NCBI RefSeq assembly: GCF_000983115.1
Contig: NZ_CGIH01000047.1
Span: 1 to 57,626 of the forward strand
Length of the DNA: 57,626 nt
Direction: 5' to 3'
DNA from: Syntrophomonas zehnderi OL-4
Lineage (GTDB): Bacteria; Bacillota; Syntrophomonadia; Syntrophomonadales; Syntrophomonadaceae
The notes under the pieces are model-generated. The model made no database searches and was not told where the DNA came from. It worked only from the letters and a program-made list of their open reading frames with translations. Position 1 is the first letter of the stretch. Each line of letters begins with the position of its first letter. The position numbers were made by a program, and so were the translations under genes. Of this stretch, positions 1 through 8,278 are shown piece by piece.

Positions 1-273
1 CCGGAATTCATTCAAGAATTCCGCAAGCGAGCTAAAATCGAACCCAAGAATGCAGAACTAAAACGATTCCACGGACTAGACCGAGCCAAAGGCTATGGTC
101 TACGAAGCATCCGCATTCAGGCCAAACTAACAGCCCTGGCGGTAAACTTAAAGCGGATAGCCAAACTGATATCCGCTTCAAAAGGGTTATCTTCGTTTAT
201 TTTGAGGTTTTTATTCTGTCGGGTACAGATTAACCTACCTGATGGGCTGTGGGTAGCCGCCAGGGCGGCTTAA
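1..273 (+). CDS. IS1182-like transposase, C-terminal fragment
   Basis: Frame 1 is open from the first base to a TAA at 271-273, giving about 90 residues. The stretch with KNAELKRFHGLDRAKGYG, followed by an IRIQAKLTALAVNLKRI-type helix, resembles the C-terminus of IS1182/DDE_Tnp_1 transposases, where a final helix packs against the RNase H-like catalytic core. The catalytic DDE residues lie beyond the window edge, so whether the element is intact cannot be judged. A terminal-repeat-like sequence follows at once. Family assignment rests on motif resemblance only. Confidence 0.75.
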   Translation, partial: PEFIQEFRKRAKIEPKNAELKRFHGLDRAKGYGLRSIRIQAKLTALAVNLKRIAKLISASKGLSSFILRFLFCRVQINLPDGLWVAARAA

Positions 274-311
274 AAGGGTTGCTTTTTCAGTGATCTCGAA
301 CCGTCCCCTTG
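1..311 (+). mobile_element. Right end of an IS1182-like insertion sequence
   Basis: The transposase stop at 273 is followed by an end-like sequence at 281-311 (CTTTTTCAGTG core, then TCTCG and GTCCCCTTG). The reverse complement of 24751-24780 carries nearly the same sequence (about 4 mismatches in 31 bases), which supports reading both as IS ends. The left end lies outside the window. The exact outer boundary and any target duplication could not be fixed. Confidence 0.6.
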
Positions 312-393
312 ACACCCCTTGACAATCTCCCCGATCCGTTTATTCCACTACTATTTCCCTTTGCCTGTACATAGGTATAGGAAGGAAGGGGAG

Positions 394-1812
394 ATGGTTA
401 TTAAAAAATATGCTTTGGGCGAGGAGCGGGTGGGCAGGCTGATCGTAAGATTATCATTCCCTGCGATGGCCGGCATGTTGTTATCAGCTTTGTTAGGATT
501 GATAGACACCTTCTTCGTTTCTCGCCTGGGTTCGGCTGCCCTGGCCGCCTTGACCATCTGTATCCCTATTGAAATACTTCTGGTATCAATGGGATCGGCT
601 ACAGGAGTGGGAATAACTTCGCTGCTATCCCGTACCCTGGGGAAAAACGAACTGGCAATGGCCGATAATATTGCCTGGCACGGAATAGCCATCGGAGTAT
701 TTTATGGAATATTTTTTTCCTGGCTGGGAGTAACTAATCTGGATATGCTCTTAATCCTTTTTGGCTGCACCCCGGAGATTTTTTCTCTGTGCCGGGACTA
801 CCTATACATTGTATTGATGGGCAGCGTATTTACCTTTATCCCCTTGATCGCCGGCCATATTCTTCAAGGCGAGGGAAATACCTACTTACCAATGCTCACC
901 TCCATTATAGCCATATCGTTAAATGTGATGCTAGATCCGCTTTTCATATTCGGTCTAGGGCCGCTGCCGGCTATGAATCTGACAGGTGCGGCCGTTGCCA
1001 TGGTACTAGCCCAAATAATCACTACCTTATTTATTCTGTTTAAAATGTATCACAGCCGGGTTATGCTCACCTGGTCGATTCGCCATTTTCATCCCAGCCC
1101 GACTGTAATAGCCAAGATTTATCAGGTAGGACTGCCCACCTTGGTAATGGAACTCTTGACAGTTATCATTATGACCAGCCTTAATAAGATTTTGGCCGGA
1201 TTCGGATATACGGCGGTGGCAGCTTTGGGGGTCTTTTTCAGAATAAGATCCTTGTTTTTTATGCCTATTTATGGCTTGGCCCAAGGAGCCATGCCAATCG
1301 CCGGATTTGCCTATGGTGCCCGGCAAAATGACCGGGTTAAGGAGACCATAATTAAAGCATCGATGATCGCTGCCGGGATTCTGCTGGTCGCCTGGTTGGT
1401 AATGCATAATTATGCACTGGAAATAATACAGCTGTTTTCCCAAGATCCTAAAATGACTGTATTAGGAGTAAACTGCCTGAAACTAGCGACATTTTTTCTG
1501 CCAATTATGGGGCCCATCATCATCCTAAACACTGTGTTGCAGGGAATCGGCAAGGGTACATCAGCCATGTGGCTTTCACTTATCCGGCAAATTGGATTCT
1601 TCTGGCCGGCCTTGGTGTTACTGCCGCGTTTTTTCGGTCTGAACGGGGTATGGCTGGCTTTTTCGATTAGCGAATTGTTGTCGGGATTTTTAGCCGTCTT
1701 TTTTTTCATAAGGCTTTGGATACAACTACAGGAATACAAGCATTATACCATTATGTTCCTTTTTAAAAAGGGATATATATTAAATCGTTTTTTTGCTTGG
1801 TTAAAGTGGTAA
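394..1812 (+). CDS. MATE-family multidrug/Na+ antiporter
   Basis: Predicted 12-TM exporter of the multidrug and toxic compound extrusion family, 472 residues from the chosen start. The ATG at 394 is preferred over the longer frame from 319 because GGAAGGGGAG sits just before it and the typical MATE N-terminus (GRLIVRLSFPAMAGMLLSAL, then DTFFVSRLGSAALAA) begins soon after. The two-bundle pattern is visible: a second repeat begins near residue 235 with VGLPTLVMELLTVII. These proteins use a Na+ or H+ gradient to expel cationic compounds. The substrate cannot be inferred. It stands alone behind the IS end. Confidence 0.9.
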   Translation: MVIKKYALGEERVGRLIVRLSFPAMAGMLLSALLGLIDTFFVSRLGSAALAALTICIPIEILLVSMGSATGVGITSLLSRTLGKNELAMADNIAWHGIAIGVFYGIFFSWLGVTNLDMLLILFGCTPEIFSLCRDYLYIVLMGSVFTFIPLIAGHILQGEGNTYLPMLTSIIAISLNVMLDPLFIFGLGPLPAMNLTGAAVAMVLAQIITTLFILFKMYHSRVMLTWSIRHFHPSPTVIAKIYQVGLPTLVMELLTVIIMTSLNKILAGFGYTAVAALGVFFRIRSLFFMPIYGLAQGAMPIAGFAYGARQNDRVKETIIKASMIAAGILLVAWLVMHNYALEIIQLFSQDPKMTVLGVNCLKLATFFLPIMGPIIILNTVLQGIGKGTSAMWLSLIRQIGFFWPALVLLPRFFGLNGVWLAFSISELLSGFLAVFFFIRLWIQLQEYKHYTIMFLFKKGYILNRFFAWLKW

Positions 1813-1970
1813 TCCTCTATTTTTAAAAATGGAAGTGTTTATCAGGTTAAAGATATCATTAATTTTTTTGCTACGGGTGCTGCGCATTAAAATATGCATG
1901 TATTTTATCAAACTATCCGGGTAAAACTACTTTATATCAAAACATATAATTTTTTGAAGGAGGTAATCCA

Positions 1971-2300
1971 ATGGTTCAAACTATCGTAAGATTTGTTGTA
2001 TCAGCCATTGTCTTATTACTGATTAGTTATCTCTTGCCCGGAATCAAGGTATCAGGCTTTTGGGGTGCATTGCTGGCAGCAGCGGTTATAGCTATTTTAG
2101 GATATCTGGTCGAGCTGGTGTTAGGAGAGAGAGTATCGCCGCGCAGCAGAGGAATTGTTGGTTTTGTGGTGGCAGCTATAGTAATATACCTGGCCCAGTT
2201 CATCATTCCCAATTATCTAAGCGTAACTCTGCTGGGAAGCTTGCTGGCAGCCCTGGTAATCGGTCTGGTGGATGCATTTATACCCACCGAGTTAAGATAA
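1971..2300 (+). CDS. Small membrane protein, YvlD / phage holin 4_2 family
   Basis: 109-residue, very hydrophobic protein with about four transmembrane segments: residues 5-25, 30-52 (ending in the LVELVLGERVSPRSRG linker), 62-80 and 85-103. The pattern and the GIVGFVVAAIVIYLAQFIIP segment match the YvlD/'4 TMS phage holin' family (Phage_holin_4_2). That family is chromosomal in many Firmicutes and is usually not a lysis gene. A strong GAAGGAGG ribosome binding site precedes the ATG. The gene is single, and its function is unknown beyond a membrane location. Confidence 0.75.
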   Translation: MVQTIVRFVVSAIVLLLISYLLPGIKVSGFWGALLAAAVIAILGYLVELVLGERVSPRSRGIVGFVVAAIVIYLAQFIIPNYLSVTLLGSLLAALVIGLVDAFIPTELR

Positions 2301-2423
2301 ATCAGGCAGACAAAAGGACAGTCCAGGGGATAGCAGACTGGGAAAGAAAAACAGTCAGTCGCACCCAATAATTGCTAATCCATTTTCCGCATAATAAATT
2401 CGAGTAAATTAATATTTTTTAAA

Positions 2424-2470
2424 AAAGAGATTGCTTTTGGCATTTATGCTGGTAGCAATCTCTTTGATAT
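2424..2470 (+). terminator. Intrinsic terminator after the YvlD-like gene
   Basis: Perfect 11-bp stem AAAGAGATTGC (2424-2434) with GCAATCTCTTT (2455-2465) and a 20-nt loop. T-rich DNA on one side and an A-run on the other would let it work in both directions. The 2301-2603 gap otherwise holds only the promoter for the next gene. Confidence 0.7.
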
Positions 2471-2546
2471 TTGCTTTACTTGGATATCCCTCCTAATGAG
2501 ATTGTATTTCGGTAAACTATTGCCGAAAAAATTTAAAAAAATTTAC

Positions 2547-2576
2547 TTTAAACCTGTAACATAGTTGCCTTATAAT
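2547..2576 (+). promoter_or_regulatory. SigA-type promoter for the GyrI-like gene
   Basis: TATAAT at 2571-2576 with a weak TTTAAA -35 at 2547-2552 and an 18-bp spacer. It lies 28 bp before the start codon at 2604. The -10 is perfect and the -35 is poor. Confidence 0.45.
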
Positions 2577-2603
2577 AAGTAAAAAAATTTCAGGAGGTAT
2601 GAA

Positions 2604-3062
2604 ATGCAAGACCAAATTACTGTGGAAGAAAAGGCGGCTCAGCCTACTATATCCATACGTACCCGGACAGCGGTGGAAAATCTGCCCCAGGTTTTGGGGA
2701 AAGCCTATGGAACCATTATGAACTTTCTTTTTGAAATAGGTGTACAGCCTGCCGGGGCATCTTATGTGGGCTACTTTAACATGGATATGCAGGATATGGA
2801 TATAGAGATAGGATTCCCCGTGGGGCAGGCTATATTGGGCAGGGATGATCTTCAAGCCAGCGAGATTCCAGCAGGCAAGCAGGCATCCTGCCTATATACC
2901 GGTCCCTATAATAAAATCGATTCTGCTTATAATGCCCTTATGGAGTGGATACCTGCCAATGGGTACGAAGCAACCGGTGTCTGTTATGAGTTTTATCTTA
3001 ATGATCCCGCCCAAACGCCGGAAAGTGAACTGTTAACCCAAATAGTATTTCTTCTCAAGTAA
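2604..3062 (+). CDS. GyrI-like / AraC effector-binding domain protein
   Basis: 152-residue stand-alone GyrI-like (AraC_E_bind, SOUL-fold) domain. Typical features are the segment ISIRTRTAVENLPQVLGKAY, the IEIGFPVG strand, the basic EIPAGKQASCLYTGPYNKID segment and the acidic WIPANGYEATG turn before the last strands. These domains bind small hydrophobic ligands, and some hydrolyse cyclopropanoid compounds. There is no DNA-binding domain, so it is not a regulator on its own. CAGGAGG precedes the ATG. It is followed 22 bp later by the DUF3788-like gene, so the two are probably co-transcribed. Confidence 0.75.
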   Translation: MQDQITVEEKAAQPTISIRTRTAVENLPQVLGKAYGTIMNFLFEIGVQPAGASYVGYFNMDMQDMDIEIGFPVGQAILGRDDLQASEIPAGKQASCLYTGPYNKIDSAYNALMEWIPANGYEATGVCYEFYLNDPAQTPESELLTQIVFLLK

Positions 3063-3084
3063 GGAAGAAAAGGAGCTTTGTACA

Positions 3085-3531
3085 ATGGTGCATAATGATT
3101 TAATTTTAGATGCCGATCATAAACCGTCCTACGAGGAAATACTAACCTATATGGCAGAACCGGCTTTAACCTGGTGGAAGACGCTTAATACTTTTATTCA
3201 GGAAAAGTACCATATAAAGCCAAAAACCACTTACAGTAATTGCTCGATGCAAAAGGGCTGGAACGTGAAATATCAAAAGTCCGGCAAATCGCTGTGCACA
3301 CTTTATCCTGAACAACATTTCTTTACTATTCTGATTGTGGTTAAGTTGGAATTAGCTCACATTATAAGCGCCATGACTGAAGTATTTGAGCCTGTGGTTT
3401 TAGACATCGTTGCATCCGCTCGTCCTTTTAATGGCACCAAATGGCTATCAATCCCGGTGAAAAGCGAAGCTATTTTAAAGAATGTCCAGGAACTGCTGGT
3501 CATGAAGCAAGAGAGAAGTTCCGCCCAATAG
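3085..3531 (+). CDS. DUF3788-family protein
   Basis: 148 residues. The segments WWKTLNTFIQEKYHIKPK, YSNCSMQKGWNVKYQKSGKS and LCTLYPEQHFFTILIVV match DUF3788, a small soluble family distantly like YdhG/DUF1801 proteins. The middle reads as a beta-rich core with conserved aromatic residues. No catalytic motif or membrane segment is visible. It lies immediately downstream of the GyrI-like gene with its own AAGGAG site. Such pairs are seen in stress-response clusters, but no function can be stated. Confidence 0.65.
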   Translation: MVHNDLILDADHKPSYEEILTYMAEPALTWWKTLNTFIQEKYHIKPKTTYSNCSMQKGWNVKYQKSGKSLCTLYPEQHFFTILIVVKLELAHIISAMTEVFEPVVLDIVASARPFNGTKWLSIPVKSEAILKNVQELLVMKQERSSAQ

Positions 3532-3546
3532 AACGTTTCGCTCTTT

Positions 3547-4926
3547 TTAACCGACATCGTTTAGAATATCCCGGGCGGCTATCACCCCGGAAACGCTGGC
3601 CTGGATCAAGCCGCGGGTTATGCCAGCTCCGTCACCGCTGGCCCACAAGCCGTCAATACAGGTTTTAAGGTGATTGCTTAATTGTGGCCGGGCTGAATAA
3701 AATTTGGCTTCAATCCCGTAAAGAAGGGTATGATCTGAAGCCATCCCCGGAATGACCTGATCCAAAGCTTCCAGACATTCTTTGATTCCCACCATGTAAC
3801 GGTGGGGAAGTACCAGAGATAAATCACCGGGAACCGCTGCTTTTAGGGTAGGTTCTACCAGACCTTTGGAGATTCTTCTTGCGGTGGAGCGTCGGCCCCG
3901 TTTCAAATCTCCATAACGTTGCACAATAATGCCTCCGCTTAGCATATTGGCCAGGCTGGCAATACAACGTCCATATACAATTGGCTGGTTAAAAGGTTCC
4001 GTAAATTCCTGGCTTAAAAGCAGGGCGAAGTTGCTGTTATTGCTCTTACTTTCCGCGAAAGAATGCCCATTTACGGTAATAATTCCATTAGTGTTTTCCA
4101 TTACCACATGGCCGTTAGGGTTAACACAGAAGGTGCGTACCAGATCATCGAACTCTCTGGTGTTATAAACGATTTTAGGTTCATAGATCTTATCGGTAAA
4201 GTTCTGTAAGGTTACCGCCGGCAGCTCAACCCGCACCCCGATATCCACCTGGTTATTACTTAAGGGGATATTTAGTTTACGGGCTTGCTCTGAAAACCAG
4301 TGGGCACCTTCCCGTCCCGGAGCGCAGATCACCCGGGGAGCATAATAAGTGGCTTTATTGGTTTTGACCCCTTGCACCCTCGCACCGTCAATTAGGATAT
4401 CCTCCACGATTTCGCTGGTTTTTATTTCTATGCTTTTATCCAGGTTATTTTTCAGGTTTTGGAGAACCTTAAGGGTATTGTCCGTTCCCATATGCCTGAT
4501 ATGGGCCGGCAGCAGTTTGAGGCCGACATGAGCCATGTGCTGGCGCAGCCGCTCAAATTCCTCGTCATTATTGCCGTATAACTTCTCCGGGGCTCCGTTG
4601 GCAAGATATATCTGGTCTACATAATCGATTAATTCGGACAGTTTTTCTTTGCCGATATAATCATTTAACCAGCCTCCGAATTCTGTGGTCAAGGTAAGCT
4701 TGCCGTCTGAAAACGCTCCCGCGCCGCCCCAGCCGCTCATAATGGAACAAGGTTGGCAATTTAAGCAGGTGCTGGCTCCGTCATTTACCGGGCAACTGCG
4801 TTTATCAACGGTTTTGCCTTTTTCAAGCAGCACAACCTTTAAAGAGCTATGCAGGCTGAGTTCACGGGCGGCAAAAATACCGGCTGGGCCTGCTCCGATA
4901 ATTATTACGTCATAATTATTTGACAA
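3547..4926 (-). CDS. FAD-dependent dehydrogenase (COG2509 type)
   Basis: 459 residues. The N-terminal Rossmann motif GAGPAGIFAARELS (residues 12-25) with a downstream VVLLEKG binds FAD. A Cys-rich segment follows (KRSCPVNDGASTCLNCQPCS, near residues 42-61), then GWGGAGAFSDGKL, a signature of this uncharacterised dehydrogenase family. The C-terminus GLWASGDGAGITRGLIQASVSG closes the FAD site. The cysteines suggest a metal or Fe-S contact, which is inference. It is convergent with the DUF3788-like gene (15 bp apart) and divergent from holA. Electron donor and acceptor are unknown. Confidence 0.8.
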   Translation of the reverse strand: MSNNYDVIIIGAGPAGIFAARELSLHSSLKVVLLEKGKTVDKRSCPVNDGASTCLNCQPCSIMSGWGGAGAFSDGKLTLTTEFGGWLNDYIGKEKLSELIDYVDQIYLANGAPEKLYGNNDEEFERLRQHMAHVGLKLLPAHIRHMGTDNTLKVLQNLKNNLDKSIEIKTSEIVEDILIDGARVQGVKTNKATYYAPRVICAPGREGAHWFSEQARKLNIPLSNNQVDIGVRVELPAVTLQNFTDKIYEPKIVYNTREFDDLVRTFCVNPNGHVVMENTNGIITVNGHSFAESKSNNSNFALLLSQEFTEPFNQPIVYGRCIASLANMLSGGIIVQRYGDLKRGRRSTARRISKGLVEPTLKAAVPGDLSLVLPHRYMVGIKECLEALDQVIPGMASDHTLLYGIEAKFYSARPQLSNHLKTCIDGLWASGDGAGITRGLIQASVSGVIAARDILNDVG

Positions 4927-5003
4927 AAAGCTTCCCCCTTTTTGAAACAGTGTTGCACCGATGTCTGATTAAGCGGTGGAATGATGATATACTTGAGTAC
5001 GGT

Positions 5004-5032
5004 TTGATTATATCATAGTATAGAATTAGAAT
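5004..5032 (+). promoter_or_regulatory. SigA-type promoter of holA
   Basis: TTGATT at 5004-5009, a 17-bp spacer and TAGAAT at 5027-5032. The predicted transcription start falls near 5039, at the first base of the GC-rich hairpin described next. Confidence 0.6.
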
Positions 5033-5038
5033 CGCTTG

Positions 5039-5066
5039 CCCCCCACCCAGATGTTTGGTGGGGGGG
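5039..5066 (+). promoter_or_regulatory. 5'-terminal GC hairpin in the holA leader
   Basis: Perfect 9-bp stem CCCCCCACC (5039-5047) with GGTGGGGGG and a loop of about 10 nt. It ends about 20 nt before the start codon and leaves the AAGGGG ribosome binding site free. There is no T-run, so it is not a typical terminator. It may protect the 5' end of the mRNA or act as a weak translational control. Confidence 0.5.
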
Positions 5067-5087
5067 TAAATACAAGGGGTATACATT

Positions 5088-6071
5088 ATGGAAGCAAAAC
5101 GCGTATATTACCTCTGGGGTGCAGAATCATATTTGATTGACCAGGAAATAAAAGGTCTGGCAGCCCGGATGCATGAGGACACCGGCGAAGAACCTGAGCT
5201 GGTTTTAGTGGATGCAGATGAGTTAAGCCCTTTGGAATTGGGTGAAACCCTGCAGCACAGCGCTTTATTTGCCTTAAGCCGGATCGTTGTTATTAAAAAC
5301 CCTGCCTGGCTAGGCAAAAACGCTCGCCAGGTTAAAAAGGCAGAGGAAATTGCCCGGGTATTCAAAGATTATTTATCCCGAAATCAAGCTGGACAACTGC
5401 TCGTAATTTGCAGCCCGGAGCATCATAGTACAAACCCGCTGGTTAAAATGCTGGACAAGGAAGCCCAAACAAAGAATATTAAACCCCTGACCCCCAAGGC
5501 ATTAGGGGAGTGGCTTAAAAAGGAGTCTGAGCGCAGGGATCTGAAGCTGGATTCGGCCACCCAAAATCTCCTGGTAAACAGCGGTCAGGATATGTATTAC
5601 CTTATAAACCTTTTGGAGAAGCTATCTCTGATGAAAACAGGGCGGATTGATCCAGCTGAAATAGAGGCGGAGTTGGATCGCAAACAGGAAATAAAGGTAT
5701 TTAAATTAACGGATGCACTGCTTAGCCGTAATCTGGCCGCATCACTGGAAGCTTTTTATCAACTGCAGGAACAGGGCATGCATTATTTGCTTATGTTGCA
5801 TATGATTAGCAACCAGCTGGTTGTCATGAGCAAAATAAAGTTTTATCAGGAGGCGGGTTACTCACCGGAGCAGATTGCCGGTTTAAGCAAGCAGAAGGAT
5901 TTTGTTATCCGTAAGATGATGGAAAAAGGCAGACGTTTTTCAGACAGTGATATTCGTGTCCTTTTTAAAAGATTGTTGGAGGTTGATATCAGTCTTAAAG
6001 GAGAGAGCAAAAACCCCCAGCTACTGATGGAGACCTTGATTGTAGAGTTTTGTAATAGCGGGGCTTTTTAA
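5088..6071 (+). CDS. holA: DNA polymerase III delta subunit
   Basis: 327 residues, the usual HolA length. It begins RVYYLWGAESYLIDQEIKGL, the AAA+-like nucleotide-fold start of the delta subunit. The LVVICSPEH strand and the sensor region ALGEWLKKESERRDLKLD follow, then the helical collar IKVFKLTDALLSRNLAASL and LLMLHMISNQLVVMSKIKFY near residues 205-255. Delta opens the beta clamp within the clamp loader. In many Firmicutes holA lies beside rpsT; here rpsT is about 19 kb away on the other strand. The gene has its own promoter, and a terminator overlaps its stop codon. Confidence 0.93.
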   Translation: MEAKRVYYLWGAESYLIDQEIKGLAARMHEDTGEEPELVLVDADELSPLELGETLQHSALFALSRIVVIKNPAWLGKNARQVKKAEEIARVFKDYLSRNQAGQLLVICSPEHHSTNPLVKMLDKEAQTKNIKPLTPKALGEWLKKESERRDLKLDSATQNLLVNSGQDMYYLINLLEKLSLMKTGRIDPAEIEAELDRKQEIKVFKLTDALLSRNLAASLEAFYQLQEQGMHYLLMLHMISNQLVVMSKIKFYQEAGYSPEQIAGLSKQKDFVIRKMMEKGRRFSDSDIRVLFKRLLEVDISLKGESKNPQLLMETLIVEFCNSGAF

Positions 6072-6085
6072 ACCCCGCTTGTTTT
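6057..6085 (+). terminator. Intrinsic terminator of holA
   Basis: Stem AGCGGGG (6057-6063) with CCCCGCT (6073-6079), followed by TGTTTT. The holA stop codon at 6069-6071 lies in the loop, so termination is coupled to the last codons. Confidence 0.75.
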
Positions 6086-6161
6086 ATGGGTAAGCTATTC
6101 AAGTTGTCGGGTTATATTGTTTTGCATCAACAAGGGGGTAATCCACGTTAGAGAAAATGCC

Positions 6162-7634
6162 CTATTTCCAATTAATATCGCTGTTTTCTTGTATTCCGCA
6201 GATTTTTTCAGCCAGTTCCTTTTTATGTTCCAGATCAACCAGGCGGGAAATCATTATTCTTTGAGCCTGGGGTGAACCTGCTCCATGCATGGATTCAGTC
6301 AGGTAAGCAACTGCACCGCATCCCATCGTAATGTTTTCAATTAGTCTTAATAACCGTTGCCTTTTCTCGCTGGTGTTATCGCCGGCTGCTTGAGTATATT
6401 TTTTTACTAGCGGCCCAATTTCTGGATGATCAAAATCTTCTGCCGAGGGTAAGGTAACCAGTAGACCTCCGGCTAGATCTTGAGCAATGCGGGCTATTTC
6501 ATATGGAAAACGAGTTACATTTTGCTTACAAATGTTTGCCAGCAACAGATCTATCATATAGTTGCCGGACTGTGTTTTGCGCCCCTCAGCTGAGCAGGCT
6601 ATTCCACAGGCATATAGGGTCTCGTTAAGATGGCACATCTCCACTATTTTGTCTTTTACGTGGGAAGCCTTATAGACACCATTATAATCAGTAATGGCTT
6701 TGGCAGCGCCAATCAGCGTATCACCTGTTCCAACTTTACAGCCCCCATAACTCTGGCGATGATATCCTGCAAAGCGTTCTACCAACATAGTGGAAAAATC
6801 AGTTTCGCCATTCATAAAAACCCGCTCCCAGGGTACAAACACGTCATCAAATATAGTCATTATTTCCTGACCGCCAAAATTGATGTTGCCGGTATCGATT
6901 TTGTTTGCTTCCAATTTACGGGTGTCGGAGGACTGCCGACCATATACATAGATAATACCTGGGGTCTCAGTAGGAACGGCAAAGCAAACCGCCCAGTCTT
7001 TTTCATCATTTTTCATTGAGTTGTTAGGCATAACCAGTATTTCATGGGAGTTAACCATACCGGTTTGGTGCAATTTACAGCCCCTTACTACTATCCCATC
7101 CTCCCGCCTCTCTACAACACGCAAGTAAGCATCGGGATCGGGTTGTTGTCCCGGTGATTTAGATCTATCACCACGTGCATCAGTCATACATCCATCTACA
7201 ACCAGATCATTTTGCTGTACATATATTAGGTATTTTGTGAAGCGTTCATGATAATTGGTACCATATTTAGCGTCTATCTCGAAGGTGGTACTGAAAACTG
7301 CATTGAAGGCGTCCATACCTACACAACGTTGAAAACAGCAACCGGTTTTCTGCCCCAGCAGGCGCTGCATCTTAACCTTATTCATCAAATCGGTTGTACT
7401 CTGATGCAAGTGGGTAAAACGATTAATCTTTTCCCCGGTAAGACTGGAGGTAACCGTCATTAAGTCTTCATATTCAGGCTCCTCGGCCAGTTTATAGGTC
7501 ATGGCCATAGCATTAATTGATGGTCTAATAATTGGATTGTCTACATAATTGTCAACTTTTTCCCCAAACATATATAGATTTAGCTTTCTGGTGCGCAAGC
7601 TATCAATATACTCTTGGGCTGTCTTTAAAGACAT
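6162..7634 (-). CDS. abfD: 4-Hydroxybutyryl-CoA dehydratase / vinylacetyl-CoA delta-isomerase
   Basis: 490 residues from the ATG at 7634, which has a GAAAGGTGGG site and matches the length of Clostridium aminobutyricum AbfD. The enzyme converts 4-hydroxybutyryl-CoA to crotonyl-CoA by a ketyl-radical route using FAD and a [4Fe-4S] cluster. Cluster ligands are visible: C100-x3-C104 in the TGCCFQRC segment, and H292 with C299 in YHRQSYGGC. The flavin-binding acyl-CoA-dehydrogenase-like fold (HQTGMVNSHEILVMPNNSM, FDDVFVPWERVF) is intact. It is transcribed away from abfT and has its own sigma54 promoter at 7730-7746. Assignment is firm; the physiological direction is toward crotonyl-CoA by analogy. 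Confidence 0.95.
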   Translation of the reverse strand: MSLKTAQEYIDSLRTRKLNLYMFGEKVDNYVDNPIIRPSINAMAMTYKLAEEPEYEDLMTVTSSLTGEKINRFTHLHQSTTDLMNKVKMQRLLGQKTGCCFQRCVGMDAFNAVFSTTFEIDAKYGTNYHERFTKYLIYVQQNDLVVDGCMTDARGDRSKSPGQQPDPDAYLRVVERREDGIVVRGCKLHQTGMVNSHEILVMPNNSMKNDEKDWAVCFAVPTETPGIIYVYGRQSSDTRKLEANKIDTGNINFGGQEIMTIFDDVFVPWERVFMNGETDFSTMLVERFAGYHRQSYGGCKVGTGDTLIGAAKAITDYNGVYKASHVKDKIVEMCHLNETLYACGIACSAEGRKTQSGNYMIDLLLANICKQNVTRFPYEIARIAQDLAGGLLVTLPSAEDFDHPEIGPLVKKYTQAAGDNTSEKRQRLLRLIENITMGCGAVAYLTESMHGAGSPQAQRIMISRLVDLEHKKELAEKICGIQENSDINWK

Positions 7635-7729
7635 AGTTGTCCCACCTTTCTCTAATACTTCTACAACTTGGTTAGTGCACTGCAATACATACTATCTTTG
7701 CGTATGCTGTACTACCAATACTAATGTGA

Positions 7730-7746
7730 TGCAATTTCTATGCCAT
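7730..7746 (-). promoter_or_regulatory. Sigma54 promoter of abfD
   Basis: Read on the minus strand: ATGGCATAGAAATTGCA, with GG (-24) at 7743-7744 and GC (-12) at 7731-7732, exactly 10 bp between them. It lies about 95 bp before the abfD start. The match to TTGGCAC-N5-TTGC is close. Confidence 0.75.
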
Positions 7747-7974
7747 GGGCAGGAACCAACCTGGATAGGAGGCTGCCTGCTGTTGGGAATATCAACACTA
7801 AAACAACTTGCTACCGATTAATTATTAAATAAGCGATCTAACCAAAGCATAGATCTACTCGCACTTAAGTTAAGGAGCAGGCCTAATATAAATGAGTGCT
7901 GAATCAAGCAGCTTTAAGGCCGGGTTTGAGGGGATCTGCGGCGAAGTTTAAAACGTTTATAGCAAGATCTAACC

Positions 7975-8094
7975 TGAACCATTTATAAATCACCCTGTTT
8001 TCAATTGAACCGAAAACGAATCACAGGCTGTTTGTAGCTAAAAACGTAGGTTCCGACAGTTGTTGTTAAATTTTGATGAAACGAATACGATTCA
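7975..8094. promoter_or_regulatory. Cluster of 18-bp activator sites between abfD and abfT
   Basis: Two good copies of a dyad I write as TGAAnCGnATnCGnTTCA. Site 8077-8094 (TGAAACGAATACGATTCA) is symmetric at 14 of 18 positions. Site 8006-8023 (TGAACCGAAAACGAATCA) differs from the pattern at two. A degenerate third copy lies at 7975-7992, 31 bp (about three turns) before the second. The 7635-8278 gap otherwise holds the two divergent sigma54 promoters and no gene. The same dyad occurs upstream of the acyl-CoA dehydrogenase gene. I infer enhancer sites for one of the local sigma54 activators. Confidence 0.6.
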
Positions 8095-8221
8095 CTTTGG
8101 TTGCCGATGCAGTTTTTTTAAAAAATAAAAACAGCATTATTCTAGTTAAATTTAATCTAAACAATAAATTATGGTGATTAAAAGCGTATTTTACTGGAAC
8201 AGCAGGTCTTGTTCTATTGGG

Positions 8222-8238
8222 TTGGTATGCAAATTGCG
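8222..8238 (+). promoter_or_regulatory. Sigma54 promoter of abfT
   Basis: TTGGTATGCAAATTGCG: GG at 8224-8225 and GC at 8236-8237, separated by exactly 10 bp. The predicted start is near 8249, giving a leader of about 30 nt. The nearest enhancer-like dyad is about 140 bp upstream, a normal distance. Confidence 0.75.
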
Positions 8239-8278
8239 TATATAAATATTATCAAGCTACAGAAAGGAGTAGACAAAG

